A stretch of DNA of 64,000 nucleotides, from the NCBI GenBank assembly GCA_023853785.1, contig JAJIRX010000196.1:1-64000 (forward strand), in the 5' to 3' direction. The position numbers were made by a program, and so were the translations under genes. Shown here piece after piece: positions 34,635-46,563 of this stretch. Under the pieces are notes generated by a model that did not search any database, was not told where the DNA came from, and saw only the letters and a list, made by a program, of their open reading frames with translations. How positions within the stretch are numbered: the stretch's first letter is position 1; each line of letters begins with the position of its first letter. The stretch comes from Psilocybe azurescens (taxonomy: Eukaryota > Basidiomycota > Agaricomycetes > Agaricales > Agrocybaceae).

Positions 34635-35910
34635 TTATCCTTTGTACCCAACGCGCGAGCAAGCCAGCCAAAACTCAGATCCACCTTCTTCGCACCAACC
34701 TAGAGGACCAAGATCGCATTCGGCGCATGTCAAAAGCTTGATTGCACGTCCTGGAAAGGTATCAGAACCGCATTTTCATGATCATAACAATGTGCAGCAC
34801 TAACCTCCTTCTGGTCGGAGAGGGCGTGTAAAGCCAATATTCTCAAATTCCATGGGTGATGGGGTGATTAGCCACCACTGCGCTGTTTCGGGAGGAGTGG
34901 GAAGAGGGGGAAGATTTGGTTGCAAGTAGCCTTCTGGCTCCATCTATTTAAGGGGAAGAGGTCAGTAAAAGAAGTTGAGAAACCAGGACGAACTGACTTC
35001 TACGCTTGCTCGCTCTATCCATTTTCCGACACCCTTCTTCAATATGACACTTCCACAACCGTTTCTGGGACATAAAAGATCATACTTATTGAAAGAGATA
35101 CCTGGAAGCTCCTCATCCGATTCAACGAGTTCCAAAAGGCCGTTAGGAAAGTCTGAAATGTGTCTTGAGGAGGGTATAACGTCCTTCCGGCGCTGCAGGG
35201 CCTCTAGAACACCCGGAGGAATGGTCTGATTTCCCTCCAAAGTTTGAACTGGAGATTCCATAACTCCCTGAGCCGATTCAAGATCTCTTCGCATTTCATA
35301 CCATGGTTTTGAGCCATGCACCACATTGCTCTTACCCAACCATTTAAACCGCGCTTTCTCATAGAAACCCCGTAGATTATCGTGAGAAATGAGCAGAACA
35401 CGACTGTAGTTCGCCGACCCTTCAGCCCGTGCCCTTTCCAAACGAGCGATGTATTCCTTCAACAACGAGAGGCCAACTCCCTGGCGCTGATGCGAGGGGG
35501 CAACACACACGGAGTGGATGCAAACAGAAGGGGAATTTGGAACATGGGTCGACATGGAGTCATGGGTCAGCGATGCTGAAGGAGACAGCGTCGAACAAAT
35601 ATATCCGATGAGTCGTCTCGAATCAGATCCTTGCTCGTATGCGCCGAGGAAGAGCTTTCCTGCTTGAGATTGACGAAATCTAGGAATAATAAGATCTCAC
35701 ATCTCTTGTTAATTCCGGAGTCGTACCTAAAGCTGGCTTCGCTGCCTGCTTCGTCTGCTGGATAGCCTACAAATAACTTGAAGTCAGGAATCATCTTGTG
35801 GAGCTGGTCTGCGTTCGTCAAGTTTACTTACCTTGTCGCTCTATCTCAAGAGCAGCTACAATATCGGAGGATGAAACATAGTCAAATATTAAACCTGAAG
35901 AGCTAACCAT
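34635..35910 (-). CDS. Fusion protein: GNAT (AANAT-like) acetyltransferase plus Mss4-like domain
   Basis: The first part starts MVSSSGLIFDYVSSSDIV (ATG 35910), then YPADEAGSEASFR, AGKLFLGAYEQG and the acetyl-CoA binding core VCVAPSHQRQGVGLSLL (about 35460-35510), where RQGVG is the pyrophosphate loop. FYEKARFKWLGKS (about 35330-35370) is typical of arylalkylamine N-acetyltransferase-like GNATs. The second part has the zinc-binding CPRNGCGSVILK (about 35040-35080), then WWLITPSPMEFENIGFTR (about 34840-34890), LLTCAECDLGPLGWC and FWLACSRVGYKG (stop 34635). Those are the CxxC pairs and conserved WW/FENIGF of Mss4/DSS4 Rab-binding proteins. At least three introns (about 35830, 35690 and 34760-34990). 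Substrate and Rab partner are unknown. Confidence 0.85.
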
Positions 35911-36295
35911 GATGGAGTTATGCCGAAGGACCTTCAAAGATCAAGAAATCTGAAAGGCTTAATTTCAATTACGCAGCGGCGGGATGTCGCGTAAGTCACG
36001 AGGTGACGCGTCTGAGAGCCCCTATCCTCCCCTATCTATAATCTTGTTGGGGACTCGAAAAGATCAGAGTGCTTATTCAGTATTAGTCAATACATCTCAG
36101 GAATGTCTCATTTACGAGCACCCCTCAGTTTTTTACTTCATGACTAGCAGGATGAGAAAACTTGTAATATTTCATTATCAGAAAATATAGAGAGCTGCAG
36201 TACACTGAAAGAAATCCACTTGTAGAGCGCAGTATGCGATTCAACGAGGAAGAAAGCAGATGTGCATGTAAGAGAGCTCTGGGTGCTCTTTCTCT
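35911..36295. other. Intergenic region, no gene seen
   Basis: Promoter side of the GNAT-Mss4 gene and 3' side of the carboxylesterase. No coding frame supported. Confidence 0.5.
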
Positions 36296-38714
36296 TCATC
36301 GGACGAGAAATTCCGGGTGATCTTCCCAGAAAGCCAACTGTTGCAGCCTGAAAGTGTCAGGCACTAAAAATGAACTGTCTCCAGTGAGCTGCATTACCAC
36401 CTATGGACACGATGTGTGAAGAAAGATACAGTCAGAACAATCTATTTCAAAGTCAATGAACTCAAGGCTGACCTGCTTATCCGGCGTGTATGCCTGCCAA
36501 TCGGGACCTATAGGCGTTAAGACAAAGCCGTATCAGAGACGATCAGTGATCGTTGTCGTTACCAATGAACACGAGACGTACGTTTCTGACCATGCTCGTC
36601 GTTTGGATTATGACTTGCTGCGAAAGAGATCCAATAATCCTGGATAGAAACGCTCAAGTCTCTCGCTGCCAAGCTTGGTCCACTACCGTTGACACCGCTA
36701 ACAAAGTTCCCGAAGACATAGGGGATCTCAGAGGAATGCGGAACTACGTGTAGTGGTGTCAGATAACGTCCGGTAGTTTGTATAGCGAATCAAATTTCCT
36801 CACCACCCAGCGATCCAGGTACAGCAGGAGGAGCAAACTCGGGAAAGACCACTGCCTCAGGGTCGGTAAAAGATATCCAAACACCTTGTCCCCTGCCTGA
36901 CTCATTCGATGGGTTAAAGTACGTCTCGACGAAATGATTATGAGGTCTCCGACTACATAATTTGAAAAATCAGTTACAATTAACATGTAAACACGAAATT
37001 TCATTCACGTACATATTGCCGAAAGTCTCTTGTATTGGCTGCTCAAACCGAAAGTATTGTTCCCCGTCCCAAAAGGAGACCCCAGGGCAGGAATATCAGG
37101 ATAGAGGTCTAATATGGTATCAATGGTCCTGTTTACCTCCTCAGGACTGACAAGCGACGGCGAGATGAAATTCAGGATAAAATTTCTGATCTCTTCAGTC
37201 GAGTTGGTTCTCTGGTCAATAACAATAGTTCCCTCGTCCAGATTAGATCCCGTCATGACAGGGAGATGGAGTTTATTAGCCGAAAGCTGGGATGGCCTAT
37301 CAGGAATAAGGCCATCAGGACCATCTAACGTAGGCTGAAAGTCGTTTGCTTGGAAGACCACCTGGTCATTGATTAGCGCTTGGAGGAGGGCCGCCGAGTC
37401 GGACCTGCGTATACATTCAATGGCATTGCCGCCACTAGATGCACAACCAGGAATAGCATTGACCCAGGAGTTCCAAACACCTTCTCTCTTCTCCGAGTCA
37501 AATGTCGGGATCAAAGGGGGGGATTCTAGTATCTACACAGAAATTAAATCAGAATAATCTCTCATACTTCAGCCATAAAATAAATGTCACTGACAGCAGC
37601 ATGTACGAGACCTTGAATTCGAGATCCTGAAAGGTGAATGCCGATAGATGTAGACCCCGCGCTCTCGCCCATAATAGTTACCTGTGAAGCAGGCATATAA
37701 GTTTTACACTTGTTCCGAAAAGACTTACTTACCTTCGTGTTATCTCCACCAAATTGACCGATATTTTGCTGGACCCATTCAAGCCCTACGAGCTGGTCAT
37801 GCAGCCCCAGATTGAGGATGTTGGTGTTGTTGCGTAGAAGGGCCCCTACTTCATTTCCTGCTGGGAAGCCTAGAGGTCCGAGCCGGTAATTGATACTGAC
37901 GAAAATGACAGGTGTGCCCTATCAGTGATGGAGCAGAAAGGGAGACTATTCAATGAACGAGCGCTTAATTGATAAGCATCAAATATCTTACCCGCTCGAC
38001 ACTTCGTGTCACCAGATTTGTTGCATCATAAAATGACGTCGCGCCAACTACAGGAAGTGAAAAATTGACACGGAACACAGAAATGATCAGATGATATCCC
38101 ACTGGTGAGAATATCTACATGCTGAATATCACATTACACACCAGTAAAGCCTCCTCCGTAGATCCAGGCCATAACGGGTAGCTTCTCCTGGGAAGAAACC
38201 CCTGAAGGGCGGAAGATAGTCAAGGTCAGGCAATCCTCTGACACTCCGCTAGGAGGCGGTGGCTAAATATGCATGCGTGGATAAGAAACCGAAAGGCATC
38301 CGAAACTATTGAACTGGATCGTCTCCGTACCGTCTGTAGGCATCCAGGGCCAAAGTCGCTCGCATCAAATCTCTCCACATCGAGAGCAGGCTTGAAAACA
38401 GGAAGATTCAAACGCAAGTTGCCCAAGGGAGGTTGCGCATACGGAATCCCTATAAATAGTCATCAGCTACTGTCTTTCTTCCCCTTCAATCTCGTAGAAT
38501 ACTATGGCCAAAAGAAACACAGACCTCCAAAGAAATCGACCACAATGCTGGAGTTGGCCTGTGTAATCTGCTTGCCGACTACTGCAGTTTTCCCTATAGC
38601 CACTACAGGCTGCACCGACGGCTTTGAGGTCGCAAGAGCACTTGTGTAGGTGCAAGCATACAAAACTGTTATTAAAGTTATAACGCCGGAGCGAAACAAC
38701 CACAATGGCATAAT
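36296..38714 (-). CDS. Secreted type-B carboxylesterase/lipase
   Basis: Starts [19 protein letters not shown] (38714), a signal peptide; an upstream in-frame ATG at 38759 would only lengthen it. The mature part has [13 protein letters not shown] (across an intron near 38450-38520), [12 protein letters not shown] (about 38220-38240), IYGGGFTG (oxyanion hole), [15 protein letters not shown], the nucleophile elbow [15 protein letters not shown] (about 37640-37680), [12 protein letters not shown] (acidic member, about 37220) and [12 protein letters not shown] (His, about 36715-36740). It ends EDHPEFLVR (stop 36296). Serine hydrolase triad Ser-Glu-His is complete. Such enzymes hydrolyse esters outside the cell (lipids, acyl sugars); substrate unknown. 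It lies tandem with a secreted GH95 enzyme. About ten introns. Confidence 0.9.
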
Positions 38715-39623
38715 AGACGACTTTAACAACAACTGTGTGCTGTATATTGAAGCTGCCAATGTGCTGTGGAGACAGGGAAATTGGAGGTAGAATTTGGATG
38801 ATATTTATAATTATGCCCTGATTAAATACTATTGTAGAGTTAAAATAATGCTTGAGAAGAGATTACCAACGAATCTGAAAATAGTGAGTTTTCTCATTAC
38901 TCGCGAGTGAGTCACTAGAAAGGGCGCCCGCGTCGGGGATTGTCGATGTCACGGACTTGGACTAGAGCCGTTGTGTTTTTGGTCCATTCTCTTAATACCG
39001 GGTGTTTTGAATGAGCTTATGTCAATCTATTTTATTCAGGAATGCAAGATTTGAACATTGAATGAGTAATGGCCGCACTAAAAATACATTCGTGGGCAAC
39101 TCGTGGGTTCCTCACACCGGATCACGCAATGTTGGTGCTCCCGGTCCGCCGCTCTTTATAAGCAACATTTTGTTGCAAAGCATCGCTCTCTATTGGCCCT
39201 GCTTCTTCGTTTGCTAATCGATAGTCCCCACTGATCTCTCCGCAGTTCTGCTCCTTTCTCATATCACATATACAGTATCTGACTGCGTACCACTAGTAGT
39301 GTATTATTGATTGTCCGACCAATTAAGTATCATGACCTGCGTCATTCTTGGATCTGAATGGCACCGTCTGACGAGGTTCGGTGGAATAAGTGATATCCGA
39401 AGAACTAGCATTTTTATGGACTTTAATTCACTCACATTTGTGTAAAACTATGAATTCCAAGGGAAACCGTCTGGTTGCGGGGACACCGACGCGACGCGTA
39501 TCTTGAAAACTTCTATCTTTCCTCAGGGGGCAACAATTGAACTTGAAAAAGATCTTATTCGCCTACTAGCTTCACTGTTCAAGGTGTGGGTATCTTACGA
39601 ATCTCTCCTACTTTGAATCCGGA
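38715..39623. other. Intergenic region with carboxylesterase promoter
   Basis: No gene seen. A minus-strand TATAAAT at 38803-38809 lies about 90 nt upstream of the carboxylesterase start. Confidence 0.5.
38802..38810 (-). promoter_or_regulatory. TATA-like box of the carboxylesterase gene
   Basis: TATAAATAT on the minus strand, suitably placed for a start near 38775. Confidence 0.4.
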
Positions 39624-42600
39624 TCAAAACCCACTGATAAATTTCTTCAGTCCGGGCGATGTGGTGAAGGAAGCAATCACGCGTTTGTTGTGGACCACCT
39701 GTACTGGTCTCTGCCTAACATTGGCTCCAGAGTCGACGTCGAGAGTTACTGAGGTAGGGTTTCCTTTGCTCCATTGAACATCTACTGAAATTCCTCCTCG
39801 AACACGCGCTCCTCGGATAGAACCAGTAGGCCATTGGCTAGGGAGAGCCGGAAGAATCGTGATGACTAACGGGGTGCCGAGGCTCGCGACATCTGGTGCT
39901 TGGAGAAGTGCATTCTAAACAACAAAAAGTCAGCTTTGGGCATACAGCAGTCAATTGACTGAGATCACCATGACTGCAGCAGGGTATCCGAAGTTGGCGT
40001 CGATCTGGAAGACAGGGTCGGCGTCAGCTGGATCATACAAACTAAACAGGTTTGCCCCGAAGTTCTCATGAAGAGCAAACTGCGTCATACATCAATAAAG
40101 CTAACACATTTAATATATAAGACCAAAGCTCACCGATAGTTCATGATAGAACATGGAACTATTTGCCAATTGAGCCCACGCTGCCGCCCGCCACGCTTTC
40201 TCCCATCCAGAATCGGCGTCAGGTCCCGTGCCATTGCCACGATGCTCAAGACTGACGCTCGCTGCTACTAAAACCTGATCCTTCTGGTAATTCTTTGCAA
40301 GCCCGTTCCCTTGTACTGAAGGGGAAGAATCGAAATTGGCAATGGCGTACCCGGGGTATAACCCAATAAGATGAGAAAGATGTCGATGGGTGTCAGTTGG
40401 GGAGTCCTTCTCCACTTTCCACTCTGAAGAGGTCGGATTACATGAGTTTAGTTGTATCAACTTGGAGCGTATGAACACAAATTATACCTTGTAGTTGTCC
40501 CCAAGACCCGATTTTCAGACCTTTATCCATCTTTGTACGCACAGCTTTCACCTCTAGAAACGTGACAGTCAGTGATTCGAACGTAATTCTCCTCGCCAAG
40601 ATGCTGCTTACCAGCGAGGAAGTCTGTATCGCTATCCCCAGAAGCAGCGAATCCCTTTTCAACAGCGTTGAAGAGCTGCCATATAACTTGTTGAGCGTGA
40701 GCGCATCCTAATCAAAGCAGCCTCAGAGATACATCGAATGGCAGAGAAGATATCATAGGACGCGTACCCAAGGTGATAGGAGCTTGCTCAGGAGAGTTGC
40801 AAGGATTTACGACGAGAGTGGAATCATTGAAATGCTGATCTGGAATGAGTTTATCGAGGTGGAAACTTGCTACTCCCTGTTTGATAGAGAGTAAACTGTC
40901 CGCCTATCGTCCTCCGGGCGGAGACTATTGCATACCTTGACGAGAGGCCATCCTTGCTCTTTCCACCACTTCACATCGTTTGTATGGTCAAAGTGATCCC
41001 ATACATGGAACATCTGTAGTGTTTCTGTCATTTATTTTCGAGCCATATTAAGTCGCACACGTACCATCCATACAGCTGATTCTGATTAGACGTTATGTTA
41101 TTTAAATTGATATATCACTAGTACGATAAAGTACATACCGGGATAATTTGCCCATTCCGCGGTATTACCGCCGCCTTTCATTCCAGTGTGTCCGAAAATC
41201 TATATTGAGAAATAATGTCAGTGACAGGGTCTGAGATGGAATTCTTAGCTTACTTACGTTCATTTCGTTGTGAGTAACCCACCCTCGAGATATGTTATAG
41301 AGAACCTGCGCTGTTTCTGCTCCCCGTGGTGCCCATGTTTTCTATCCAATACCATCATCATAAGAGTCCACGATAGCACACTTAGAAAGAACTCTCAGTT
41401 TACCTCGAAATAATCAAATAACGGAAGGGTCAAGTCGCTCAAACCAGTCATTTCAGCGATCCAGTAATTCATCTGGATGTTGATATTTGAATCTGCATTT
41501 TGCATCGTGAGAAAGAGTGGATAAGAGAGAATGGCCATAACTCACGGTAATCTGAGGAGTCATATCATAATTGTATTAAATTCGGAGGAAAGAATAACTG
41601 CGGATTAGTAGCTCACCGGCACTCCAGGCATTTCCAACTCCATTTGCCCATTTTCCCTGAAGGTTGGCAGGAAGAGCCCCACGTGAGCTGCTGGCAAGCA
41701 AATACCGTCCATAGTTGAACGTCAGCCAGTCGAGATAAGCGTTGCTTTTTGGTCCATCAATAGAATACTGAGATTTGATGACGTCTGTGGGTGAATCGAA
41801 GTCCGGCACCTGTCCAAGATCAAGGGCGAAAGGCGTCAGAAGAACACTCTTTATGTCTTTGGTATGTTGGTCCAAAAGGGCCGCATAATCGGATAAGTCC
41901 TTTAGAGATTGAGAAGCATGTAGCTTTGTGACTGGGCTTTCTCCCCGGAACGAGAAGTTATGTGCAGCGTCGCCTGCATTCATGTCGTATTCTGTGTCGC
42001 CAGTCCAGGTAATCCACGCCTCCTGATTAGCGCTTTCATTGGCCGACAAAACGTGCAGCGTCGCGTTTGGGGGCCGTCCGGACGCAACCGGTTGCTGTAT
42101 ACATTGCAGGATGGCCTTGGACGATGTAGCAAACGTATTGAAGATCAGTGCGTAAGCCATTCCCGGAGGAGTCTGAGAGACCAAGCCAGTAACAAGCAGC
42201 GAGTTCTGAGAAAGACAGGTTATGTTAGGAGCAGGGAGGCCCGACTCCAAGTCGACCGAAAATGCAAATTGGAGATCCGGGAGCGTTGATGCATCTGTCT
42301 TAACATGTTGCACACATGCTCGAGTTGGATTAGAGCAAAAGAGGTTCTGACTCGTGGATTAGACACGAGTTTTACTCGTCGAAAAAATATTCACCTCAAG
42401 ATGTTGATACTATTCTGGTTCCAAGATGTTCTTACGAGGGCCTGATCAAGATCTAGCCATCGACTATAATTGGAGACAGTTCCATTGATGTTCATGGACG
42501 CCAGTAGATGCCCGGAGCCTGCATAGGATCCTGGATAGTAGATGAAAAATGAATGGACGAGCGAGCCATGATGCACTAGCTACCGTATTGCCCGGCATCA

Positions 42601-43154
42601 GTTGTAAGACCTTCGATGTCTGGTCAAGCGCAACACTTAAATCAGCGAGATGGAAGGAAGGAAGAAAAAGAAAAGGCATCTTACCGTCGATGTCTCCCGT
42701 CGGACTCTCAAAAATGGTTTGACGGATACTTTTCATGAGTTGTGCAGTTGCAGCTTGCTCTGATGGTTGCTTGTTGCCTCCATTATACGACTGTAGGCAC
42801 ATTGAATATTAGCGATTCTATTGTATTCGTAACATCTACATACCGGATCAGCAAACGGTCCACCAGACCAAAGCGATTCGATATTGAGCTGAATAGTCTC
42901 TTGGGTTGTACCTCCAGGCAGCATTGCTGCAAAAACAGAACCTCAGCGTATAGTTCAGTACCAAGAAGGTCACCAAGATCACCAGCAAGGTAGCCGTTTC
43001 CGATTGGAAGCCATTCTCTAGACCAGATATTTCCGGGTTGTGTGTACCACAGCCCATTGCCGCTTTTTGGGAAGGATTGAGGCGCCGACAACGCTGGATG
43101 AAAGAAAAGTAGGAGTAGTTGAGTGAGCTGAACGAGAGCGAGACTTGTCCGCAT
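39624..43154 (-). CDS. Secreted GH95 alpha-L-fucosidase
   Basis: Start [18 protein letters not shown] (43154), a signal peptide ending near ALSAPQ. Then [20 protein letters not shown] (about 43010-43060), [15 protein letters not shown] (about 42850-42890), [18 protein letters not shown] (about 41430-41490), [27 protein letters not shown], the long catalytic (alpha/alpha)6 barrel with [15 protein letters not shown] (about 40350-40400), [16 protein letters not shown] (about 40165-40215) and [17 protein letters not shown] (about 39970-40020). It ends LKKFISGF (stop 39624-39626). GH95 enzymes remove alpha-1,2-linked L-fucose (some are galactosidases) by inversion. Roughly 13 introns. Position next to the carboxylesterase suggests shared use on plant or hemicellulosic material, an inference. 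Confidence 0.92.
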
Positions 43155-43626
43155 CGTAAAATGCTTAAAGTGCCAGCAAAGAGTCCGTAGAACATCAGTA
43201 CTCGAGGTGCCTGTTATATAGGCCATACCGTAAAGCGTATGGACTAGATCCACATGATAGAAGGTGCCGCAAAAATAGTGTCTAGTGATTGGAGCTAGCG
43301 AGTACTATTAGCATTATCAGGCATTCGTCGGGGCCGGTGTACACGGTAAACAGTGAGGTACAATCTCGGTCTCGGGTCTGCCAGCAACTCAATTAACGGG
43401 CCGTGACTGTATGCACGTGCTCAGAGAATTACGATGTTCCCGTCTCGACGCTTCGCAGCGACGAATTCTCGGCGAAAAGCATGAGGTGACAAGAGTGTTG
43501 CAGGATGAGGACATTCAATTTGGGTTGCGGCACAAAAATCATGGGTCAAAATTGGGCGGAACCATATATAGATAGTCGGCAATTGTGTCCTGCGACCCAT
43601 CTAGAGCCCACAGGACAACCGTCCAA
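43155..43626. other. Intergenic region upstream of GH95
   Basis: No gene. Contains the GH95 TATA box and runs up to a tRNA gene. Confidence 0.5.
43214..43220 (-). promoter_or_regulatory. TATA box of the GH95 gene
   Basis: TATATAA on the minus strand, about 60 nt upstream of the ATG at 43154. Confidence 0.5.
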
Positions 43627-43712
43627 GCATTAATGGGGTAGTGGTAACCTGGGTCGTTGCCATCTCGAGCAGTAAGCTCGACCCGCCGGGGGTTCGATTC
43701 CCTCTTAATGCA
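43627..43712 (+). tRNA. tRNA-Gly (GCC), with a 15-nt intron
   Basis: Acceptor stem GCATTAA/TTAATGC pairs perfectly, followed by discriminator A. D arm is GGGT-AGTGGTA-ACCT. The anticodon stem GGTCG/CGACC pairs perfectly only if a 15-nt insert after position 37 is removed, leaving loop TTGCCAT with anticodon GCC. The T arm is GGGGG-TTCGATT-CCCTC. Internal A and B boxes are intact. Two near-identical copies occur at 46173 and 60687. Confidence 0.85.
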
Positions 43713-44639
43713 TAGGGCTTTGTTGTGCGTAGATAACCCTTTTTCTTCTCCCATGAGGTGAAAAAAAAAACAGGCACATTCACAACGACAATGCCCAGTG
43801 CATAAATTTTATAAATCTTTTGTAAAGCTTTTTAGATGAGCCCAGGCCTTGGATTGATGTGTCTTGATGAGGCAGGCAGCGAGTTGTGGAATGCTAAGCA
43901 CTAAATGACGTTTGTTTGAATATATAACAAGCGAACAAATGTTGCAGAATTAAGGGCGGATCTGATTAATTGACATCACAATAAAATCGTTAATCGGAAT
44001 AACAACAAAAAGACAGTGGTTCGTGAACTCAAGTTGATATATCATGATGAATGATGCTCAGTCGCATGTTTTATGTCAAATTTCATTCTCGGTTTCTTAC
44101 TGAGGGTTAGAGGGTCAGGTCCTTCATGAAAACTGCACGGCTAGCACCAATCAGAGAGTTAACGATTTTATGACAGCACTGGAAGCGAAAGGTATGGCCG
44201 CTTAAAAACCGTATTTCTCGGAAGAAGGCTTTGCGAGATAATGTTTTGCAGAAGCCAGAGATTTTTTGACCTCGAGAAAGGTGAGTGTATACACATTCCA
44301 GCCAATTGCAGGTTTGATACACTGTCTATCTAACCATATAATAGCATTTGGGAGCATAATGTAAGGCATAAAATCCGAAGGCAGTCAGATATTATAATCT
44401 CGACGGTGAGCCGGTGAAGAAAAGCCACGTTAACTGAGTCTCCTGAGAAGGGTTCTACGGTGAATATCTGTTGAAATTCAAGACAGAGCCCTCTAAGTGT
44501 CCGTGGGAAGTTGAACTGGGCGGTCAGTTGTTTACGGCAGGTGACGTTTAGATGACACCGACTCGGCCGGCTTCCCTAACCTGGTTAAACCTGCGCAGAT
44601 TTTGCGTTCCACTGAACCCTCTCTATCTGTCGCGAATCC
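43713..44639. other. Intergenic region, no gene seen
   Basis: AT-rich 3' side of the tRNA followed by the promoter side of the homocysteine methyltransferase gene. No supported frame. Confidence 0.45.
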
Positions 44640-45954
44640 ATGATAAGCTCTTTAGCCGGGCTGATCGACCACTCTCCAGCGCTGCTGGATGGAGGTCTTG
44701 TAAGCTTTATTTTCCTCCCCCCGAGCCGTGTCAATATAACATCAATACATTGTTAATATTCGTTACAATATAGGGAACTACTCTTGAGGACTATGTTGGC
44801 CTCGATATATCACATTCGTCACTATGGTCTGCTCAACCGATCGTGTCTGCGAGCGAAGATATTGTGAAAGCTCATCTACTTTTCCTTCATGCTGGAGCCA
44901 AAATTCTCTCAACCTCAACGTGCGCCTGACATATTGAGATCGTTATCTTTGCTGATGATACACACCTGCCAGATACCAATGCTCTTTAGAAACGTTTCAG
45001 GCAGCTGGTTTTGACTCAGATCAAGCCAAGTTGTTCATGATAGAGTCCGTACATTTAGCAAAGAAAGCGAAGGTGATCTTCGAAACAGAGGTCACGGAAT
45101 CAGACAGTCTCCAAAGGCCCATTCTCATTGTGCTATCGCTTGGTCCATTCGGCGCTATTCTGACGCCAACACAGGAATTCCGTGGGTGCTACCCTCCTCC
45201 ATACGGACCTCGACGATATAGTGACAATCACACAAATCAAAACTCGTTCGACCAGAATGAATCAGAAAAGGAACACATCGCGATAGATGCCTTGACGAAG
45301 TTTCATTTTGAACGTCTCTTGATTTTTGCGTCCTCTACTGAAGCATGGAATGCTGTTGACTGTCTCGCCTTCGAAACTGTTCCACTGAAAAGAGAAGTCA
45401 CCGCAATTCGCAGAGTTATTCAGTCGCTACAGCGTCGTCTCACTGAAGAGGGACGAGAAGGAGAAATTAAACCGTGGTGGGTCAGTTGTGTATTTCCCGA
45501 TGGCGAATCCCCTGGAGATCTTCGTCCAGGCGGTCCCAAGGTCCAGATCGATGAAATGCTTGCCACGGCCTTTTCTTTCGAAAAGAACGAGTTGGACCCA
45601 TTACCAATTCCTTCCGGCTTCGGGATAAACTGTACAAAACCACAATATCTTCCTGCTCTTGCCGCCACCGTGGGGCGTTACTTCAAAACACTCCCATCGG
45701 GGGCTTCAAGTCCGTGGTTGATTTTGTATCCCAATGGAGACGATGTGTACGACGAAGTGACTCGATCGTGGTCGGGTAAGAAAGAAGGATCTCCTGATGA
45801 ATGGGGGGAAGAAATCAGTAAGATTATTGTTGGTATAATGGATGCAGAAATGGACTTTGGAGGCATAATAGTCGGAGGATGCTGTAAGGCTGGGCCTGAT
45901 CACATTTCATCTCTACGCTCAAAATGTAAGTGCTTTCCTAATACTATTGTGTGA
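44640..45954 (+). CDS. Homocysteine S-methyltransferase
   Basis: Exons 44640-44699, 44774-44919 and from 44973. Motifs: LLDGGLGTTLEDYVGLD (substrate loop across intron 1), SLWSAQPIV, STSTYQCSLETFQAAGFD (across intron 2), LSLGPFGAILTPTQEFRG, FETVPLKREV, GFGINCTKP (first zinc Cys, about 45620-45645) and IIVGGCCKAGPDHI (Cys pair, about 45865-45905). These are the three zinc-binding cysteines of the family. The cytosolic enzyme transfers a methyl group from S-methylmethionine or S-adenosylmethionine to homocysteine, making methionine (Mht1/Sam4 in yeast). The 3' end is ambiguous: the frame runs to 45954, or a last GT-AG intron (45926-46017) splits a TAG stop right after LRSK. The proline/asparagine-rich stretch PYGPRRYSDNH near 45200 is usual for the active-site loop. 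Confidence 0.92.
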
Positions 45955-46172
45955 CTTTCACAATCTTGATCCACTATTTATTCGTTCCTCAAGTGCTCCT
46001 TAATCGTGTGTGAACAGAGGACGTTCTCTCGACCTGTTTTGATGAGCTTTCTGTGGAGCCTGAGCCTATTTTGGACCTCAACTATGATCAACCGTCTCTT
46101 CTTGGTCTCATCGCCCTGTAGTTGAAAGATTGTCGTTCTGCATGATGAAGGCACGGCTCTAATCGTCTAAGA

Positions 46173-46257
46173 GCATTAATGGGGTAGTGGTAACCTGGGT
46201 CGTTGCCATCTCGAGCAGAAAGTTCGACCCGCCGGGGTTCGATTCCCTCTTAATGCA
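46173..46257 (+). tRNA. tRNA-Gly (GCC), with a 15-nt intron
   Basis: Same sequence as the 43627 copy except in the intron (CTCGAGCAGAAAGT region) and one G fewer at the start of the T stem, leaving a C-C mismatch at 49-65. Anticodon loop TTGCCA-T, anticodon GCC. Confidence 0.85.
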
Positions 46258-46563
46258 AGTTCTGTGGCACACACATTGGCTTGGTGTGTCGCATAGCCTT
46301 TTACATCTACTTTTTCTCGATGTTAAAACGTCATGGAATTGCTTATTGCTACTACTTCCACCCCCGAAACAAGTATATCCAATTCGTAGAAGCCGTCATT
46401 TCGAGACGCCATTGAGTTGCAATATCAGATCCAATGCTATTCAGTCCCGTTTGCACGTTTTTACATCTCATGGAGTGAAACTGACTTCGTCATGATTATC
46501 TCAGGGACCGGTCCATTACACATAAAAGCATTCCAATATCGATCAGATCATCTAACCTAAACA
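46258..46563. other. Intergenic region, no gene seen
   Basis: Between tRNA-Gly and the V-ATPase subunit E stop; short frames only. Confidence 0.5.

Noticed and set aside
39367..39395. CTGACGAGG...GGAA resembling a hammerhead core
   Set aside because: The required GAAA and flanking stems are not present.
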